A DNA stretch of 64,000 nucleotides from Nocardioides sp. URHA0020 (GTDB lineage: Bacteria; Actinomycetota; Actinomycetes; Propionibacteriales; Nocardioidaceae): assembly GCF_000620705.1 (NCBI RefSeq), contig NZ_KK211165.1, positions 93,763 to 157,762 on the forward strand, in the 5' to 3' direction. This document shows, in pieces, positions 26,451 to 35,672 of this stretch; position 1 is the stretch's first letter; each line of letters opens with the position of its first letter. Below the pieces are notes generated by a model. That model had not been told where the DNA came from, did not search any database, and saw nothing but the letters and a program-made list of their open reading frames with translations. The translations under genes were made by a program, and so were the position numbers.

Positions 26451-29400
26451 ATGTCTTCTGCACCTCGAACCCGCGCTCGGGCGCGAGTCCGTCTCGTCGC
26501 GCCCGTCATGGCGCTGGCAGCCGGTCTGTCGCTGAGCGTCCCGGCCGTGCTGGTGTCGAGCTCGGCGGTCGCCGCCGCGGCTCCTGCGCCGGCCGCCCTG
26601 ACGGTCACCGGTCTCCAGACCAACGGCCGCACCGAGCCGCTCGGCATCCCGGGCGCCGCCCCGAGCCTCGGCTGGAGGTCGCAGTCCACCGCGCGTGGCG
26701 TCGTGCAGAGCGCCTATCAGGTGCGCGTGGCCAGCAGCGAGGACGCACTCGCCGACGCCGACGTCTGGGACTCGGGCAAGGTCGACTCCGACGAGCAGGC
26801 CGACGTCGAGTACGGCGGCCCGGACCTGACGTCCGGCACGCGCTACGTCTGGCAGGTCAAGGTCTGGGACGGCGCGGGCGAGGCCTCCGCGTGGAGCGAG
26901 CCCGCGACCTTCGAGACCGGACTGCTCGACGCCGGCGACTGGGACGGCTCCGACTGGATCGGCAAGTCCGCCGGCGGCGAGATCGACCGGTGGGCCGACT
27001 ACACCGCCGACATCGACTTCGACCTGGACCAGCAGGCGATCGGGGTCTTCGTCCGCGCCAAGGACACCGCCAACGCCTACATGTGGCAGATCTCGACCGC
27101 CGACGGCACCGGCGTGCCGAAGTTCCGCCCCCACAAGCGCGTCGGCAACTCCTACCAGCTGCTCGGGAGCCTGCCGATCACGAGCATGTCCTCGGCCCAG
27201 CTGCTCGAGGGCACGCACCGGCTGTCCGTGACGGTGGACGGCAGCACCATCACCACCGTCCTCGACGGGACCCAGATCGACCAGCGCACCGATGCGACGT
27301 TCACGAAGGGCTTCGTGGGCTTCCGCCAGGACTTCGCCAACGACATCGACGAGTCGGCGGACATCAAGGCCGTGAAGGTCACCGCGAAGAACGGTGACGT
27401 CCTGCTCGACACCGACTTCACCGACGGCAACCCGTTCACCGGTGGCACCGTCACCGCCCAGGGTCTGCACGTCGCCGACCGCAAGGACGTCCTCTGGCGC
27501 TCGCCGGACGCCAACAAGCCGCTGCTGCGCAAGGAGTTCACCACCGAGCCCGGCAAGACGATCGAGTCGGCTCGCGTGTACGCCTCGGCGCACGGGGTGT
27601 ACGAGCTCGAGCTCAACGGCGACAAGGTCGGCGACCAGTTCCTGGCGCCCGGCAGCACCGACTACCGCAAGCGGATCCAGTCCCAGACCTACGACATCAC
27701 CGACCAGGTCCGCGCGGGCGACAACGCCATCGGCGCCGAGCTCGGCGACGGCTGGTGGGCCGGCAAGGTCGGCATGTGGGGCCCCGGCATGTTCGGGTCG
27801 TCGCTCGGCCTGATCGCCCAGGTGCGGATCGACTACACCGACGGCACCCAGCAGGTCGTCGGCACCGACGACAGCTGGACGAGCCACTTCGGTCCGTACG
27901 CCGCCGCGGACAACATCGACGGCGAGACGTACGACGCCAACGCCGAGCAGCCGGGCTGGGACCAGCCGGCCTTCGACGACGCCGACTGGCACCAGGTCAC
28001 GGTCGCGGGCTCCGACACCGCCAAGCTGGTGCCCCAGCCCGACGAGCCGGTCCGGGTGACCGGCGAGCGCCCGGCCCTCACCCGCGTCGCCTCGCCGGGC
28101 GTCGCCAACGGCTACATCTACGACCTCGGCCAGAACATGGTGGGCGTCGCACGGATGCGCATCTCCGGCACGGCCGGCCAGACGGTCAAGTTCCGGTACG
28201 CCGAGGAGCTCCGCGCCAACGGTGCGTTCTACGTCGGCAACCTGCGGGCCGCGAAGGTGACGGACTACTACACCTTCAAGGAGTCCGGCACGGTCGAGTA
28301 CACGCCGAAGTTCACCCAGCACGGCTTCCGCTACATCGAGATCTCCGGCGCGGCCACCCCGCCCGAGACCGGTGACGTCACCGGCGTCGTCTGGGGCTCG
28401 GACCTCACCGCCACCGGCGACCTGCAGACCTCGGACGCGATGCTCAACCAGCTGGTCAGCAACATCTCCTGGGGTCAGCGGGGCAACTTCCTGTCGATCC
28501 CGACCGACACCCCGGCCCGCGACGAGCGGCTCGGCTGGACGGGCGACATCAACGTGTTCGCCCCGACCGCGAGCTACCTGCGCGACACCCGCGCGTTCCT
28601 CTCGAAGTGGACCACGGACCTGCGCGACTCGGCGTACGACGACGGCAACCTGCCCGGCATCGCGCCGTCGGTGCCGACCATCGACCTCGGCAGCGGCCTG
28701 GGCTGGTCGGACTCCGCGATCACCGTCCCCTACGCGTCCTTCCACGCGCAGGGCGACCGGGCGATCGTGCGCCAGAACTACGCGGCCATGCAGAAGTTCT
28801 TCGCGTTCGTGAGGACCGGCGCGGGCGCCGACCTGATCGACTCGGCGCGCGGCAACTGGAACGACTGGCTCAACCTCGACGACAACACCGGGGTCGACGT
28901 GCTCGGCACCGCGTACTACGCCGAGGACGCCCGGATGCTCTCCGAGATGGCGGCCGCCATCGGCGAGGACGACGACGCGGCCGAGTACGCCGCGCTGTCC
29001 GGCCAGATCCGCGACGCCTTCACGGCCAAGCTGGTGGCCGCCGACGGCACGGTCGACGGCAACAGCCAGACGGCGTACGCGATGGCGCTCGGGATGGACC
29101 TCGTGACCGACCCGGCGCTGCGTGCCAAGGTGGCGCAGAGGTTCGTCGCCAAGCTCAAGACCAGCGACTACCACCTCACGACCGGCTTCCTCGGCACCCC
29201 GTGGCTGCTGCCGGCCCTGACCAGCATCGACCGCACCGACCTCGCCTACACGATGATCCTCAAGAAGGACTACCCGTCGTGGGGCTACGAGATCGAGCAC
29301 GGCGCCACCACGATGTGGGAGCGCTGGAACTCGATCGGCCCGGACGGCAGCTTCGGTGACGAGGGCATGAACTCCTTCAACCACTACGCGTACGGCGCGG

Positions 29401-32255
29401 TGGGCGACTGGATGTACCAGAACATCGGTGCCATCAAGGCCCTCGAGCCGGGCTACCGCAAGATCCAGGTCAAGCCGGCCGTCGGCGGCGGGCTCACCCA
29501 CGGGTCCGGTCACTACGACTCGGTGTACGGCGCGATCGACACCGACTGGAGCACGACCGGGGACGACCTGTCCCTCGAGGTCGAGGTCCCGGTCAACACC
29601 ACGGCCGAGGTCGTGGTGCCGGCCGGCAACCAGTACGCCGTCACCGAGGGCGGCCACCTGCTGGCCGACGTCGACGGCGTGACCGACGTGGCCGCGGTCG
29701 ACGGCTCGGTCACCGTCACCGTCGGGTCCGGTCACTACGAGTTCGAGGTCACGGCCGCCAACGAGCGGCTGGGGGCGATCATCGGGTCCATCGACGCGGT
29801 GCGGGCGCACCTCGACGACCTGGTGGACAGCGACGACCTGGAGGCCTCCGACGCCGAGCACCTGGACGGCGGCCTGGCCGGCGTCCGCGGCGACGTCAGC
29901 TCCGCGCTGCTCGCCGTCCTGGCCGGCGACCCGGCCACCGGCGACCTGCAGGACGCCCTCGCCGGCGTGCAGGCGCTGCGTGGCTGGCTGGCGGGCTCGG
30001 ACGTCGACCAGGCGGTCCGGACCGACCTGCACGGTCGGCTCGCGCAGATCGAGGCGCAGGCGGTGCGGGCGCTGACCGTGAGCCTGGGCATCCAGGTCGC
30101 ACTGCCGCCGGTCTCCGGCTCCGTCCTGCCGGGCACGACCGTGACCGGCACGGTCGACGTGACCAACAACGGCACCGGACCGGTCACCGGTCTCGAGGCC
30201 GCGGTCTCGGTCGACGGCTGGGGCACCCGGACCGCCACCCGCGCCAGCCTCGCCGTCGGCGAGACCGCGCAGCTGCCGATCAGCTTCGAGGTGCCGAAGC
30301 ACCAGCTGCCCGGTGGGTACGACGCCGCCCTGTCGCTGACCTTCACGGTCGGTGGTCAGGAGCTCACGCTCACCGACACCACGGCCGACTGGGCCGCGGT
30401 CGTCTCGGGACTCACGATCGGGTCGGTCACGGCCACGATGGGTGAGGGCGACCCGACCGAGCACGCCACGGTGAAGGTGCCGGTCACCAACGAGGGCACC
30501 ACCGACATCACCGGGCACGTCGTGGTCACGCTGCCGACCGGGTGGAAGTCGGTCCCGTCGGACCGGGTGACCGTCCCGGCCGGTGGCACCGTCACCGCCG
30601 ATGTGCCGGTCGTGGTCCCGCTGGACTTCGTGGCCGGTGCGGTCGCGGCCGAGGTGGAGCTGCGACGAGCCGGTGCCCGTCTGGTCACGACCGACGCCGA
30701 GCCGGTGTTCGCGCTGGCGACGCCGCCGACCGGCACCGTGGTCGACCACGTCGACTTCGGCGACACGGCCTCGGAGAGCGCGCACGACATCCAGGCGTCG
30801 GCCAGCAGCGGCACCAACACGGAGGCGGGGCTCACCCGTCGCTACGCCAACTCGGCCAGCCCGGGTGCGTGGTACTCGGCCACGGTCGACGTGACACCGG
30901 ACCAGCCGTTCGTCCTCCGGGCCGTCGAGACCTTCGACGGCGCGCGGACGAAGAAGTACCACGTCTACGTGGACGGCACGCTGGTCAAGACCCAGCTGGT
31001 GCCGCGCACCGAGACCGGCACGGGCACCAAGGTCTACGACCTCCTGGTCGACGACCCCGCCGTCCTGGCCAACGACGGCAACGTCCGGGTCAAGTTCGAG
31101 TACCCGACCGACGCGAGCGGGTTCTACGACCCCTCGATCGCGGACCTGTGGGTGCTGCCGGTCGCCGGCGACACCCAGGCTCCCGACGTCTCCGCTCTCG
31201 CGGTGTCCGGCACGGTCGGCGACGACGGCTGGTACCGCAGCGACGTGGCGGTGGCCGTGTCCGCGGCCGACAACCGCGACGACGCCCCGCTGGTCGAGAC
31301 CGGTGACGGCGAGACGTGGCAGGAGTACGTCGGACCGGTGACCGTCTCGGGTGAGGGCAAGCACGAGCTGTCCTACCGGGCGAGCGATGCCGCGGAGAAC
31401 ACGTCGGGCAGCAGGACGCTGCCCGTCTGGATCGACCAGACAGCGCCGCAGACGACGCTGACGGCCACCCGCGGTGCGGGAGTCGCCGGTGCGGACTCCG
31501 CGACGCTGGCCCTCACGGCGACCGACGCCCTCAGCGGCGTGGCGCGGACGGCGTACCGCATCGACGGTGGCGACTGGGCCACGGTGGGCGCCGAGAAGAT
31601 CACGGTGCAGGGCTTCGGCGAGCACGTGGTCGACTTCGCCTCGACCGACGTGGCGGGCAACCCCGAGGTGGTCCACCAGCAGGTCGTCGACCTGTCCGAC
31701 GTCGACACCGTGCAGGCGCTGGTCGCTCCCCAGGTCACCGGGACCGCGAGGTACGGCGGCACGCTGAAGGCGACGAGCGGGTCCTGGAACACCAAGGGCC
31801 TGACCTTCACCTACCAGTGGCTGCGCGACGGCCGGTCGATCTCGGGTGCGCGCACGACGGCCTACCGGCTGGGCGCGTCGGACGTGGGCGAGCGGATCTC
31901 GGTGCGGGTGACCGCGACGAAGGCCGGAAGGGCGCCCGGCACGGCGGTCTCGGCGGCCACGGCCCCCGTGGCCAAGGCGACCTCGTCGACCCGTCTCACG
32001 GTCAACAGGACCACGGTGAAGAAGGGCAAGCCCGTCCGGGTGGGCGTCACCGTGGTCTCGACCCCGCGGGCGACCGGCAAGGTCGTGGTCCGCGTCGACG
32101 GCAGGGCGGTCCGCACCGTCACGCTCTCGGGCGGCAGGGCAGCGGTCGACGTCGTGGTCAGGAGCAAGGGGACGCACCAGGTCACGGCCGGGTACGCCGG
32201 GTCCTCCGTGGTCGCCGGCTCCACGTCGGCGGCCAGGACGATCCGCGTGCGCTGA
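26451..32255 (+). CDS. Secreted multidomain GH78 alpha-L-rhamnosidase
   Basis: Extracellular inverting alpha-L-rhamnosidase of 1934 residues. After a Sec signal (to about residue 43) come a fibronectin-like domain (45-160), a concanavalin/LamG-like inserted domain (165-330), the GH78 N-terminal sandwich, and the (alpha/alpha)6 barrel. The likely general acid is Glu692 in RDERLGWTGD and the base is Glu957 in TTMWERW, by comparison with known GH78 enzymes. After about residue 1100 the protein continues with a helical segment, NEW3-like domains (about 1225-1430), a beta-sandwich (1435-1575) and several Ig-like repeats to the C-terminus. No sortase or other anchor motif is seen. AAGGAAG precedes the ATG at 26451. 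It has its own promoter. Confidence 0.9.
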   Translation: MSSAPRTRARARVRLVAPVMALAAGLSLSVPAVLVSSSAVAAAAPAPAALTVTGLQTNGRTEPLGIPGAAPSLGWRSQSTARGVVQSAYQVRVASSEDALADADVWDSGKVDSDEQADVEYGGPDLTSGTRYVWQVKVWDGAGEASAWSEPATFETGLLDAGDWDGSDWIGKSAGGEIDRWADYTADIDFDLDQQAIGVFVRAKDTANAYMWQISTADGTGVPKFRPHKRVGNSYQLLGSLPITSMSSAQLLEGTHRLSVTVDGSTITTVLDGTQIDQRTDATFTKGFVGFRQDFANDIDESADIKAVKVTAKNGDVLLDTDFTDGNPFTGGTVTAQGLHVADRKDVLWRSPDANKPLLRKEFTTEPGKTIESARVYASAHGVYELELNGDKVGDQFLAPGSTDYRKRIQSQTYDITDQVRAGDNAIGAELGDGWWAGKVGMWGPGMFGSSLGLIAQVRIDYTDGTQQVVGTDDSWTSHFGPYAAADNIDGETYDANAEQPGWDQPAFDDADWHQVTVAGSDTAKLVPQPDEPVRVTGERPALTRVASPGVANGYIYDLGQNMVGVARMRISGTAGQTVKFRYAEELRANGAFYVGNLRAAKVTDYYTFKESGTVEYTPKFTQHGFRYIEISGAATPPETGDVTGVVWGSDLTATGDLQTSDAMLNQLVSNISWGQRGNFLSIPTDTPARDERLGWTGDINVFAPTASYLRDTRAFLSKWTTDLRDSAYDDGNLPGIAPSVPTIDLGSGLGWSDSAITVPYASFHAQGDRAIVRQNYAAMQKFFAFVRTGAGADLIDSARGNWNDWLNLDDNTGVDVLGTAYYAEDARMLSEMAAAIGEDDDAAEYAALSGQIRDAFTAKLVAADGTVDGNSQTAYAMALGMDLVTDPALRAKVAQRFVAKLKTSDYHLTTGFLGTPWLLPALTSIDRTDLAYTMILKKDYPSWGYEIEHGATTMWERWNSIGPDGSFGDEGMNSFNHYAYGAVGDWMYQNIGAIKALEPGYRKIQVKPAVGGGLTHGSGHYDSVYGAIDTDWSTTGDDLSLEVEVPVNTTAEVVVPAGNQYAVTEGGHLLADVDGVTDVAAVDGSVTVTVGSGHYEFEVTAANERLGAIIGSIDAVRAHLDDLVDSDDLEASDAEHLDGGLAGVRGDVSSALLAVLAGDPATGDLQDALAGVQALRGWLAGSDVDQAVRTDLHGRLAQIEAQAVRALTVSLGIQVALPPVSGSVLPGTTVTGTVDVTNNGTGPVTGLEAAVSVDGWGTRTATRASLAVGETAQLPISFEVPKHQLPGGYDAALSLTFTVGGQELTLTDTTADWAAVVSGLTIGSVTATMGEGDPTEHATVKVPVTNEGTTDITGHVVVTLPTGWKSVPSDRVTVPAGGTVTADVPVVVPLDFVAGAVAAEVELRRAGARLVTTDAEPVFALATPPTGTVVDHVDFGDTASESAHDIQASASSGTNTEAGLTRRYANSASPGAWYSATVDVTPDQPFVLRAVETFDGARTKKYHVYVDGTLVKTQLVPRTETGTGTKVYDLLVDDPAVLANDGNVRVKFEYPTDASGFYDPSIADLWVLPVAGDTQAPDVSALAVSGTVGDDGWYRSDVAVAVSAADNRDDAPLVETGDGETWQEYVGPVTVSGEGKHELSYRASDAAENTSGSRTLPVWIDQTAPQTTLTATRGAGVAGADSATLALTATDALSGVARTAYRIDGGDWATVGAEKITVQGFGEHVVDFASTDVAGNPEVVHQQVVDLSDVDTVQALVAPQVTGTARYGGTLKATSGSWNTKGLTFTYQWLRDGRSISGARTTAYRLGASDVGERISVRVTATKAGRAPGTAVSAATAPVAKATSSTRLTVNRTTVKKGKPVRVGVTVVSTPRATGKVVVRVDGRAVRTVTLSGGRAAVDVVVRSKGTHQVTAGYAGSSVVAGSTSAARTIRVR

Positions 32256-32267
32256 CCGACCTGCTCC

Positions 32268-32308
32268 CGAGCCCGGAGAGGTGACCCTGCGTCACGTCTC
32301 CGGGCTCG
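32268..32308. terminator. Strong hairpin after the GH78 gene
   Basis: Arms 32268-32279 and 32297-32308 form 12 perfect base pairs (CGAGCCCGGAGA / TCTCCGGGCTCG). An inner GTGA/TCAC pairing extends the stem. It lies 12 bases after the GH78 stop and just before the GTG of the next gene. No T-tract is present, as is common in high-GC actinobacteria. Confidence 0.7.
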
Positions 32309-32324
32309 GCTCGTTGGATCGGGT

Positions 32325-34241
32325 GTGAACCCGATCCGCAGCACCGTCCTGACCCTGGTCTCGGCCCTCGCGCTCTCGTCCGTCGTGGCGGTCTCCACGC
32401 CGGCGCACGCCGCTCCCGCGTCGGCGTCCGTGCCGACGTCGGCCCGGTCGTCCGCCCTGTCGTCGGCCCGGGCCGCTGGGTGGCAGCCGCGTCCCGCGTC
32501 GTACCCCGCCACGGTCACCGAGAAGGACGTCGCGATCCCGATGTCCGACGGCACGGTGCTGCGCGGCGACGTGGTGCGCCCGGCCCACACCAACGGCACC
32601 GCGGTGGCCAGGCGGTTCCCGGTGATCATCACGATCACGGCGTACAACAAGACCGTGCTCGGCTCCGGTGGCGGGCTCTCCGGCCAGCCGTCCGCGCCCG
32701 ACTACCTGGTCCAGCGCGGCTACGTCCACCTGACCGTCGACGCGCGGGGGACCGGCAGCTCGGAGGGTCGGTGGGCGGCGTTCAGCCGACGTGAGGACAA
32801 GGACGCAGGCGAGATCGTGGAGTGGGCGCACTCCAGCAGGCGGCCGTGGAGCGACGGTCGGATCGGCATGAACGGCCCGTCCTACATGGGGATCAGCCAG
32901 ATCTTCGCCGCCGGGGCGCGCCCGGCCGGGCTCCGGGCGATCTTCCCGCAGGTGCCCGCCGCGGACGTCTACCGCGACGTCGTCGCCTCCGGCGGTCAGG
33001 TCGACGTCGGCTTCATCCCGCTGTGGCTCGGCCTGGTCACCTCCACCGGAGTCCTGCCCCCGGCGGTCGCCGCGACCGACCCGCAGTCCGGCTTCGGAGC
33101 CCTGATCGACCACCTCGCGGCCGCCGGCACCTTCACGCTGCCGCTGCTGCTCGACGCGGTGGCCGGCGGGGACTCGGCGTACGACGGCACCTTCTACCGC
33201 GACCGGTCGCCGTCGCGCGTGATCGGCAGGGTCAACGTGCCGACGTTCCTGATCGGGGGCGAGTACGACCTCTTCCAGCGCGGCACCCCGCTGCTCTTCG
33301 AGGACCTGCAGAGGCGCGGCGTGCCGACCAAGATGATCATCGGTCCCTGGGACCACCTCGAGGGCTCGTCGGGCGCCGGGGTCGGCCAGGCAGGTCACGG
33401 CAGCCTGAGTGAGCTGCAGCTGCGGTGGTTCGACCGCTACGTGCGCGGCGTCGAGGACGCCACGCTCGACGCCGACATCCCGCCGATCACCTACTACGAG
33501 CAGGGCAGCGGTCGCTGGACCAAGGCGCGGCGCTGGGTCGGTGACCAGCACGCCGCGTCGTACCGGCTCTCGGGCTCCGCCACCGCCGGTGGCGGGCACG
33601 GCGTGCTGACCGCCGGCCGCGCCGCAGCCGGCACGGCGTACGTCCCGCCGGTCCCGGTCTCCGGGCTGTGCACCCGCTCGACCAACCAGTGGACCGCGGG
33701 CGTCCCGGAGGCGGCGCTCGCCGACCTCCCGTGCTGGAGCGACAACGCGGCCAACGACCGGACCGGCATCGTCTACGAGACGGCGCCGCTGACGAGCGCG
33801 ACGCGGCTGCGCGGTCCGATCAACGCCCGGCTCTACGCCTCCAGCGTGAGCGGTGACGGGATGCTGTCGGTCTCGGTGTCCGACGTGGCGCCCGACGGGA
33901 AGGTCAGCCGGCTGACCGGCGGCTGGCAGGTCGTCTCGCAGCGCGCGCTCGACCGGACCCGCACGCGCTACCTCGACGGCCAGGTCCTCCAGCCGTTCCA
34001 CCCCTTCACCCGGTCGTCCAAGAGACCGCTGACCCGTGGCCAGGTCGCCCCGGTCGACGTCGAGGTCTTCCCGACCTCCGCGCAGATCGGGAAGGGCCAC
34101 CGGCTGCGGATCGCCGTCCAGGCGTACGACGTGCCCCACCTGCTCCCGACCGTCCCCGACCTGCCCGGGACGCTGACCGGGCTGACGATCCACAGCTCGG
34201 CGGCGTACCCGTCGGTGCTCACGATCCCGGCGCTGGGCTGA
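32325..34241 (+). CDS. Secreted CocE/NonD-family hydrolase (X-Pro dipeptidyl-peptidase S15-like)
   Basis: Serine hydrolase of the CocE/S15 family, 638 residues, with a Sec signal peptide (hydrophobic TVLTLVSALALSSVV, cleavage near TPAHA-AP). The nucleophile Ser186 lies in the typical GPSYMG elbow. Later come GEYDLFQRGTP (acid region) and GPWDHLEGS (His region). A jelly-roll C-terminal domain follows (RLRGPINARLYASS onward). Family members cleave esters or acyl-dipeptides. The GTG start at 32325 lies beside a hairpin. The gene converges on the MarR gene with a 23-bp overlap of coding ends. Confidence 0.88.
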   Translation: MNPIRSTVLTLVSALALSSVVAVSTPAHAAPASASVPTSARSSALSSARAAGWQPRPASYPATVTEKDVAIPMSDGTVLRGDVVRPAHTNGTAVARRFPVIITITAYNKTVLGSGGGLSGQPSAPDYLVQRGYVHLTVDARGTGSSEGRWAAFSRREDKDAGEIVEWAHSSRRPWSDGRIGMNGPSYMGISQIFAAGARPAGLRAIFPQVPAADVYRDVVASGGQVDVGFIPLWLGLVTSTGVLPPAVAATDPQSGFGALIDHLAAAGTFTLPLLLDAVAGGDSAYDGTFYRDRSPSRVIGRVNVPTFLIGGEYDLFQRGTPLLFEDLQRRGVPTKMIIGPWDHLEGSSGAGVGQAGHGSLSELQLRWFDRYVRGVEDATLDADIPPITYYEQGSGRWTKARRWVGDQHAASYRLSGSATAGGGHGVLTAGRAAAGTAYVPPVPVSGLCTRSTNQWTAGVPEAALADLPCWSDNAANDRTGIVYETAPLTSATRLRGPINARLYASSVSGDGMLSVSVSDVAPDGKVSRLTGGWQVVSQRALDRTRTRYLDGQVLQPFHPFTRSSKRPLTRGQVAPVDVEVFPTSAQIGKGHRLRIAVQAYDVPHLLPTVPDLPGTLTGLTIHSSAAYPSVLTIPALG

Positions 34242-34653
34242 TCTTCCGCAGCAGCCTCAGCAGGCTCTCCCGGTCCCGGGCCGGGAGAGCCTGCGCGAGG
34301 TGACGGCGTACGGCGTCCGCATGCACCGGCCGTGCGCGGTGCAGGGCCGCGCGGCCCATGGTGGTGAGGCGCACGTCGACACCCCCGGGCACGTCCGCGC
34401 GGTCGACGAGCCCCCGCTCCTGCATCCGCCGGAGGTGGTGGGAGAGGCGGCTGCGGTGCCACCCCGTCGCCGCCGCCAGCTCGCTCTGCCGCAGTCGTCC
34501 CGAGCCGAGGTCGTGGAGACGTGTCAACACCGTGAGGTCGGGCTCGGAGAGCCCGGTCTCCTGGGCCACATCCGTGCTGACCTGCGCCAACACCTCGCTC
34601 GCGGCGAGCCACGCCTGCCAGAGCTCGGCCTCGGAGTCGGTCAGCGGATCCAT
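34219..34653 (-). CDS. MarR-family transcriptional regulator
   Basis: MarR-type regulator, 144 residues, with the winged helix seen in RLRQSELAAATGWHRSRLSHHLRRMQERGLV (about residues 52-83) and the wing around VDVRLTTMGRAAL. It is divergent from the gene at 34727 with a 73-bp gap that holds one clear palindrome. Its promoter looks leaderless: TAGGCT ends six bases before the ATG. It probably represses itself and the divergent gene. Its 3' end overlaps that of the CocE-type gene by 23 bp. Confidence 0.9.
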   Translation of the reverse strand: MDPLTDSEAELWQAWLAASEVLAQVSTDVAQETGLSEPDLTVLTRLHDLGSGRLRQSELAAATGWHRSRLSHHLRRMQERGLVDRADVPGGVDVRLTTMGRAALHRARPVHADAVRRHLAQALPARDRESLLRLLRKISPAPGS

Positions 34654-34659
34654 GGGGCC

Positions 34660-34687
34660 AGCCTAGGGGCCGATGTTGTCGTGGCAA
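34660..34687 (-). promoter_or_regulatory. Leaderless promoter of the MarR gene
   Basis: On the minus strand, TTGCCA (34682-34687), a 16-bp spacer and TAGGCT (34660-34665) lead directly to the ATG six bases further on. The transcript would begin at or within a base or so of the start codon. The palindrome at 34671-34692 covers the -35 element. Confidence 0.6.
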
Positions 34688-34692
34688 CATCG
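34671..34692. promoter_or_regulatory. MarR-type operator
   Basis: CGATGTTG and CAACATCG form perfect 8-bp inverted arms around six bases. The site overlaps the -35 element of the MarR gene and lies 34 bp before the divergent ATG at 34727, so one regulator could control both. Confidence 0.75.
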
Positions 34693-34726
34693 ATGAGTCT
34701 CCGGGCCCGGGCTGGTCGGTGTTGAC

Positions 34727-35305
34727 ATGGCCACCCTCGACTTCCGTCCTGCCACGCACGCCGTGGCCGCCGTCCTCGGCGGCATCCGCGACGACCAGCT
34801 GGGTCGCCCGACCCCGTGTCCGGGCCTCACGCTCGCGGACCTGCTCGACCACCTGAGCGGCCTCTCGCTGGCGTTCACGCTGGCCGCGACCAAGGAGCCC
34901 GTCCCCGGCGGTGGCCAGGCCTCCGCCGAGGGCTCGCGGCTGCCGCCCTCGTGGCGCTCCGAGATCCCGACAGCGCTCGACCGGCTCGCCGCGGCCTGGA
35001 GCGACCCCACGGCGTACGACGGCCTCACCATGGCCGGCCCGGTGGAGATGCCGGCCGAGATCGCGGCCCTGGTCGCCCTCGACGAGGTGGTCGTCCACGG
35101 CTGGGACCTGGCCCGCGCCACGGACCAGCCCTACGGGCCCGACGACGCGGTGGTGCTGGCCTGCCTGGGCTTCGCGTCGAGCTTCGAGGTGCCGCCCGAC
35201 GCCGGCGCCGGGCCCTTCGGCCCGCCCGTCCCGGTCCCCGACTCCGCGTCTCCTCTCGATCGCCTGATGGGCGCCACCGGACGCGACCCGGGCTGGACTT
35301 CCTGA
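34727..35305 (+). CDS. TIGR03086/mycothiol-maleylpyruvate isomerase N-terminal family protein
   Basis: DinB-like metal-binding helical-bundle protein of 192 residues in the TIGR03086 group, related to the N-terminal domain of mycothiol-dependent maleylpyruvate isomerase. The typical start FRPATHAVAAVLGGIRDDQL is followed by PTPCPGLTLADLLDHLSGL, with one metal-ligand His, and VALDEVVVHGWDLARATDQ with another. Members may use mycothiol, which fits an actinobacterium. It is divergent from the MarR gene and shares its operator, so it is the likely regulated target. No clear ribosome binding site precedes the ATG. Confidence 0.85.
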   Translation: MATLDFRPATHAVAAVLGGIRDDQLGRPTPCPGLTLADLLDHLSGLSLAFTLAATKEPVPGGGQASAEGSRLPPSWRSEIPTALDRLAAAWSDPTAYDGLTMAGPVEMPAEIAALVALDEVVVHGWDLARATDQPYGPDDAVVLACLGFASSFEVPPDAGAGPFGPPVPVPDSASPLDRLMGATGRDPGWTS

Positions 35306-35355
35306 CGGTCCACCTGATTTCGTCGCGACCGAGCCCCTCCGGTAGCCTCTCCGGC

Positions 35356-35445
35356 GGTGGCGTGTCCGAGCGGCCGAAGGTGCAACACTCGAAATGTTGT
35401 GTGGGGTCAAACCCACCGTGGGTTCAAATCCCACCGCCACCGCCA
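35356..35445 (+). tRNA. tRNA-Ser (anticodon CGA)
   Basis: Class II tRNA of 90 nt including an encoded CCA. Acceptor arms GGTGGCG (35356-35362) and CGCCACC (35435-35441) pair fully. G is the discriminator base, as usual for serine. The anticodon stem CAACA/TGTTG encloses loop CTCGAAA, giving anticodon CGA (reads UCG). A long variable arm (TGGGGTCAAACCCA) and the T-arm with GGTTCAAATC are present. Confidence 0.95.
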
Positions 35446-35484
35446 TGAGGTGCCGACGAGAGTCAGCACCCAGCAGTGACGAAG

Positions 35485-35511
35485 CCCCTCCAGGACCCGG
35501 TCCCGGAGGGG
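35485..35511 (+). terminator. Terminator hairpin downstream of tRNA-Ser
   Basis: CCCCTCCAGGACC and GGTCCCGGAGGGG can pair along 13 positions with one mismatch, followed by TTTCG. It lies 40 bases after the tRNA end, in a position to stop its transcript. The remaining part of 35446-35672 shows no further gene. Confidence 0.65.
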
Positions 35512-35672
35512 TTTCGACCGTTCTGGGCACCGCCCTCCTGAGCTCGGCAGCGAGGTGTTTCCTCGAAGCCCCCTGCCGGCCGCAGGACTCGGGCACAGTG
35601 GTCGGTGGCGGAGCCGCTTGGGGCGCCAGCTCGTCCAGGGGGTAGCCGCCGAGGACGCCAGGGGGAGACATG

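Noticed and set aside
26421..32177. Very long open frame (about 1918 codons) antisense to GH78
   Set aside because: It mirrors the third-position GC bias of the real gene, has Val/Asp/Arg-rich low-complexity sequence and no family features.
32268..32308. Crp-like site GTGA-N7-TCAC before the CocE-type gene
   Set aside because: The spacing is seven rather than six bases and the sequence forms the loop-side part of a strong hairpin, so a terminator is the better explanation.
35356..35670. Integration site at tRNA-Ser
   Set aside because: No integrase gene, no repeated tRNA 3' end and no shift in gene content were found beside it.
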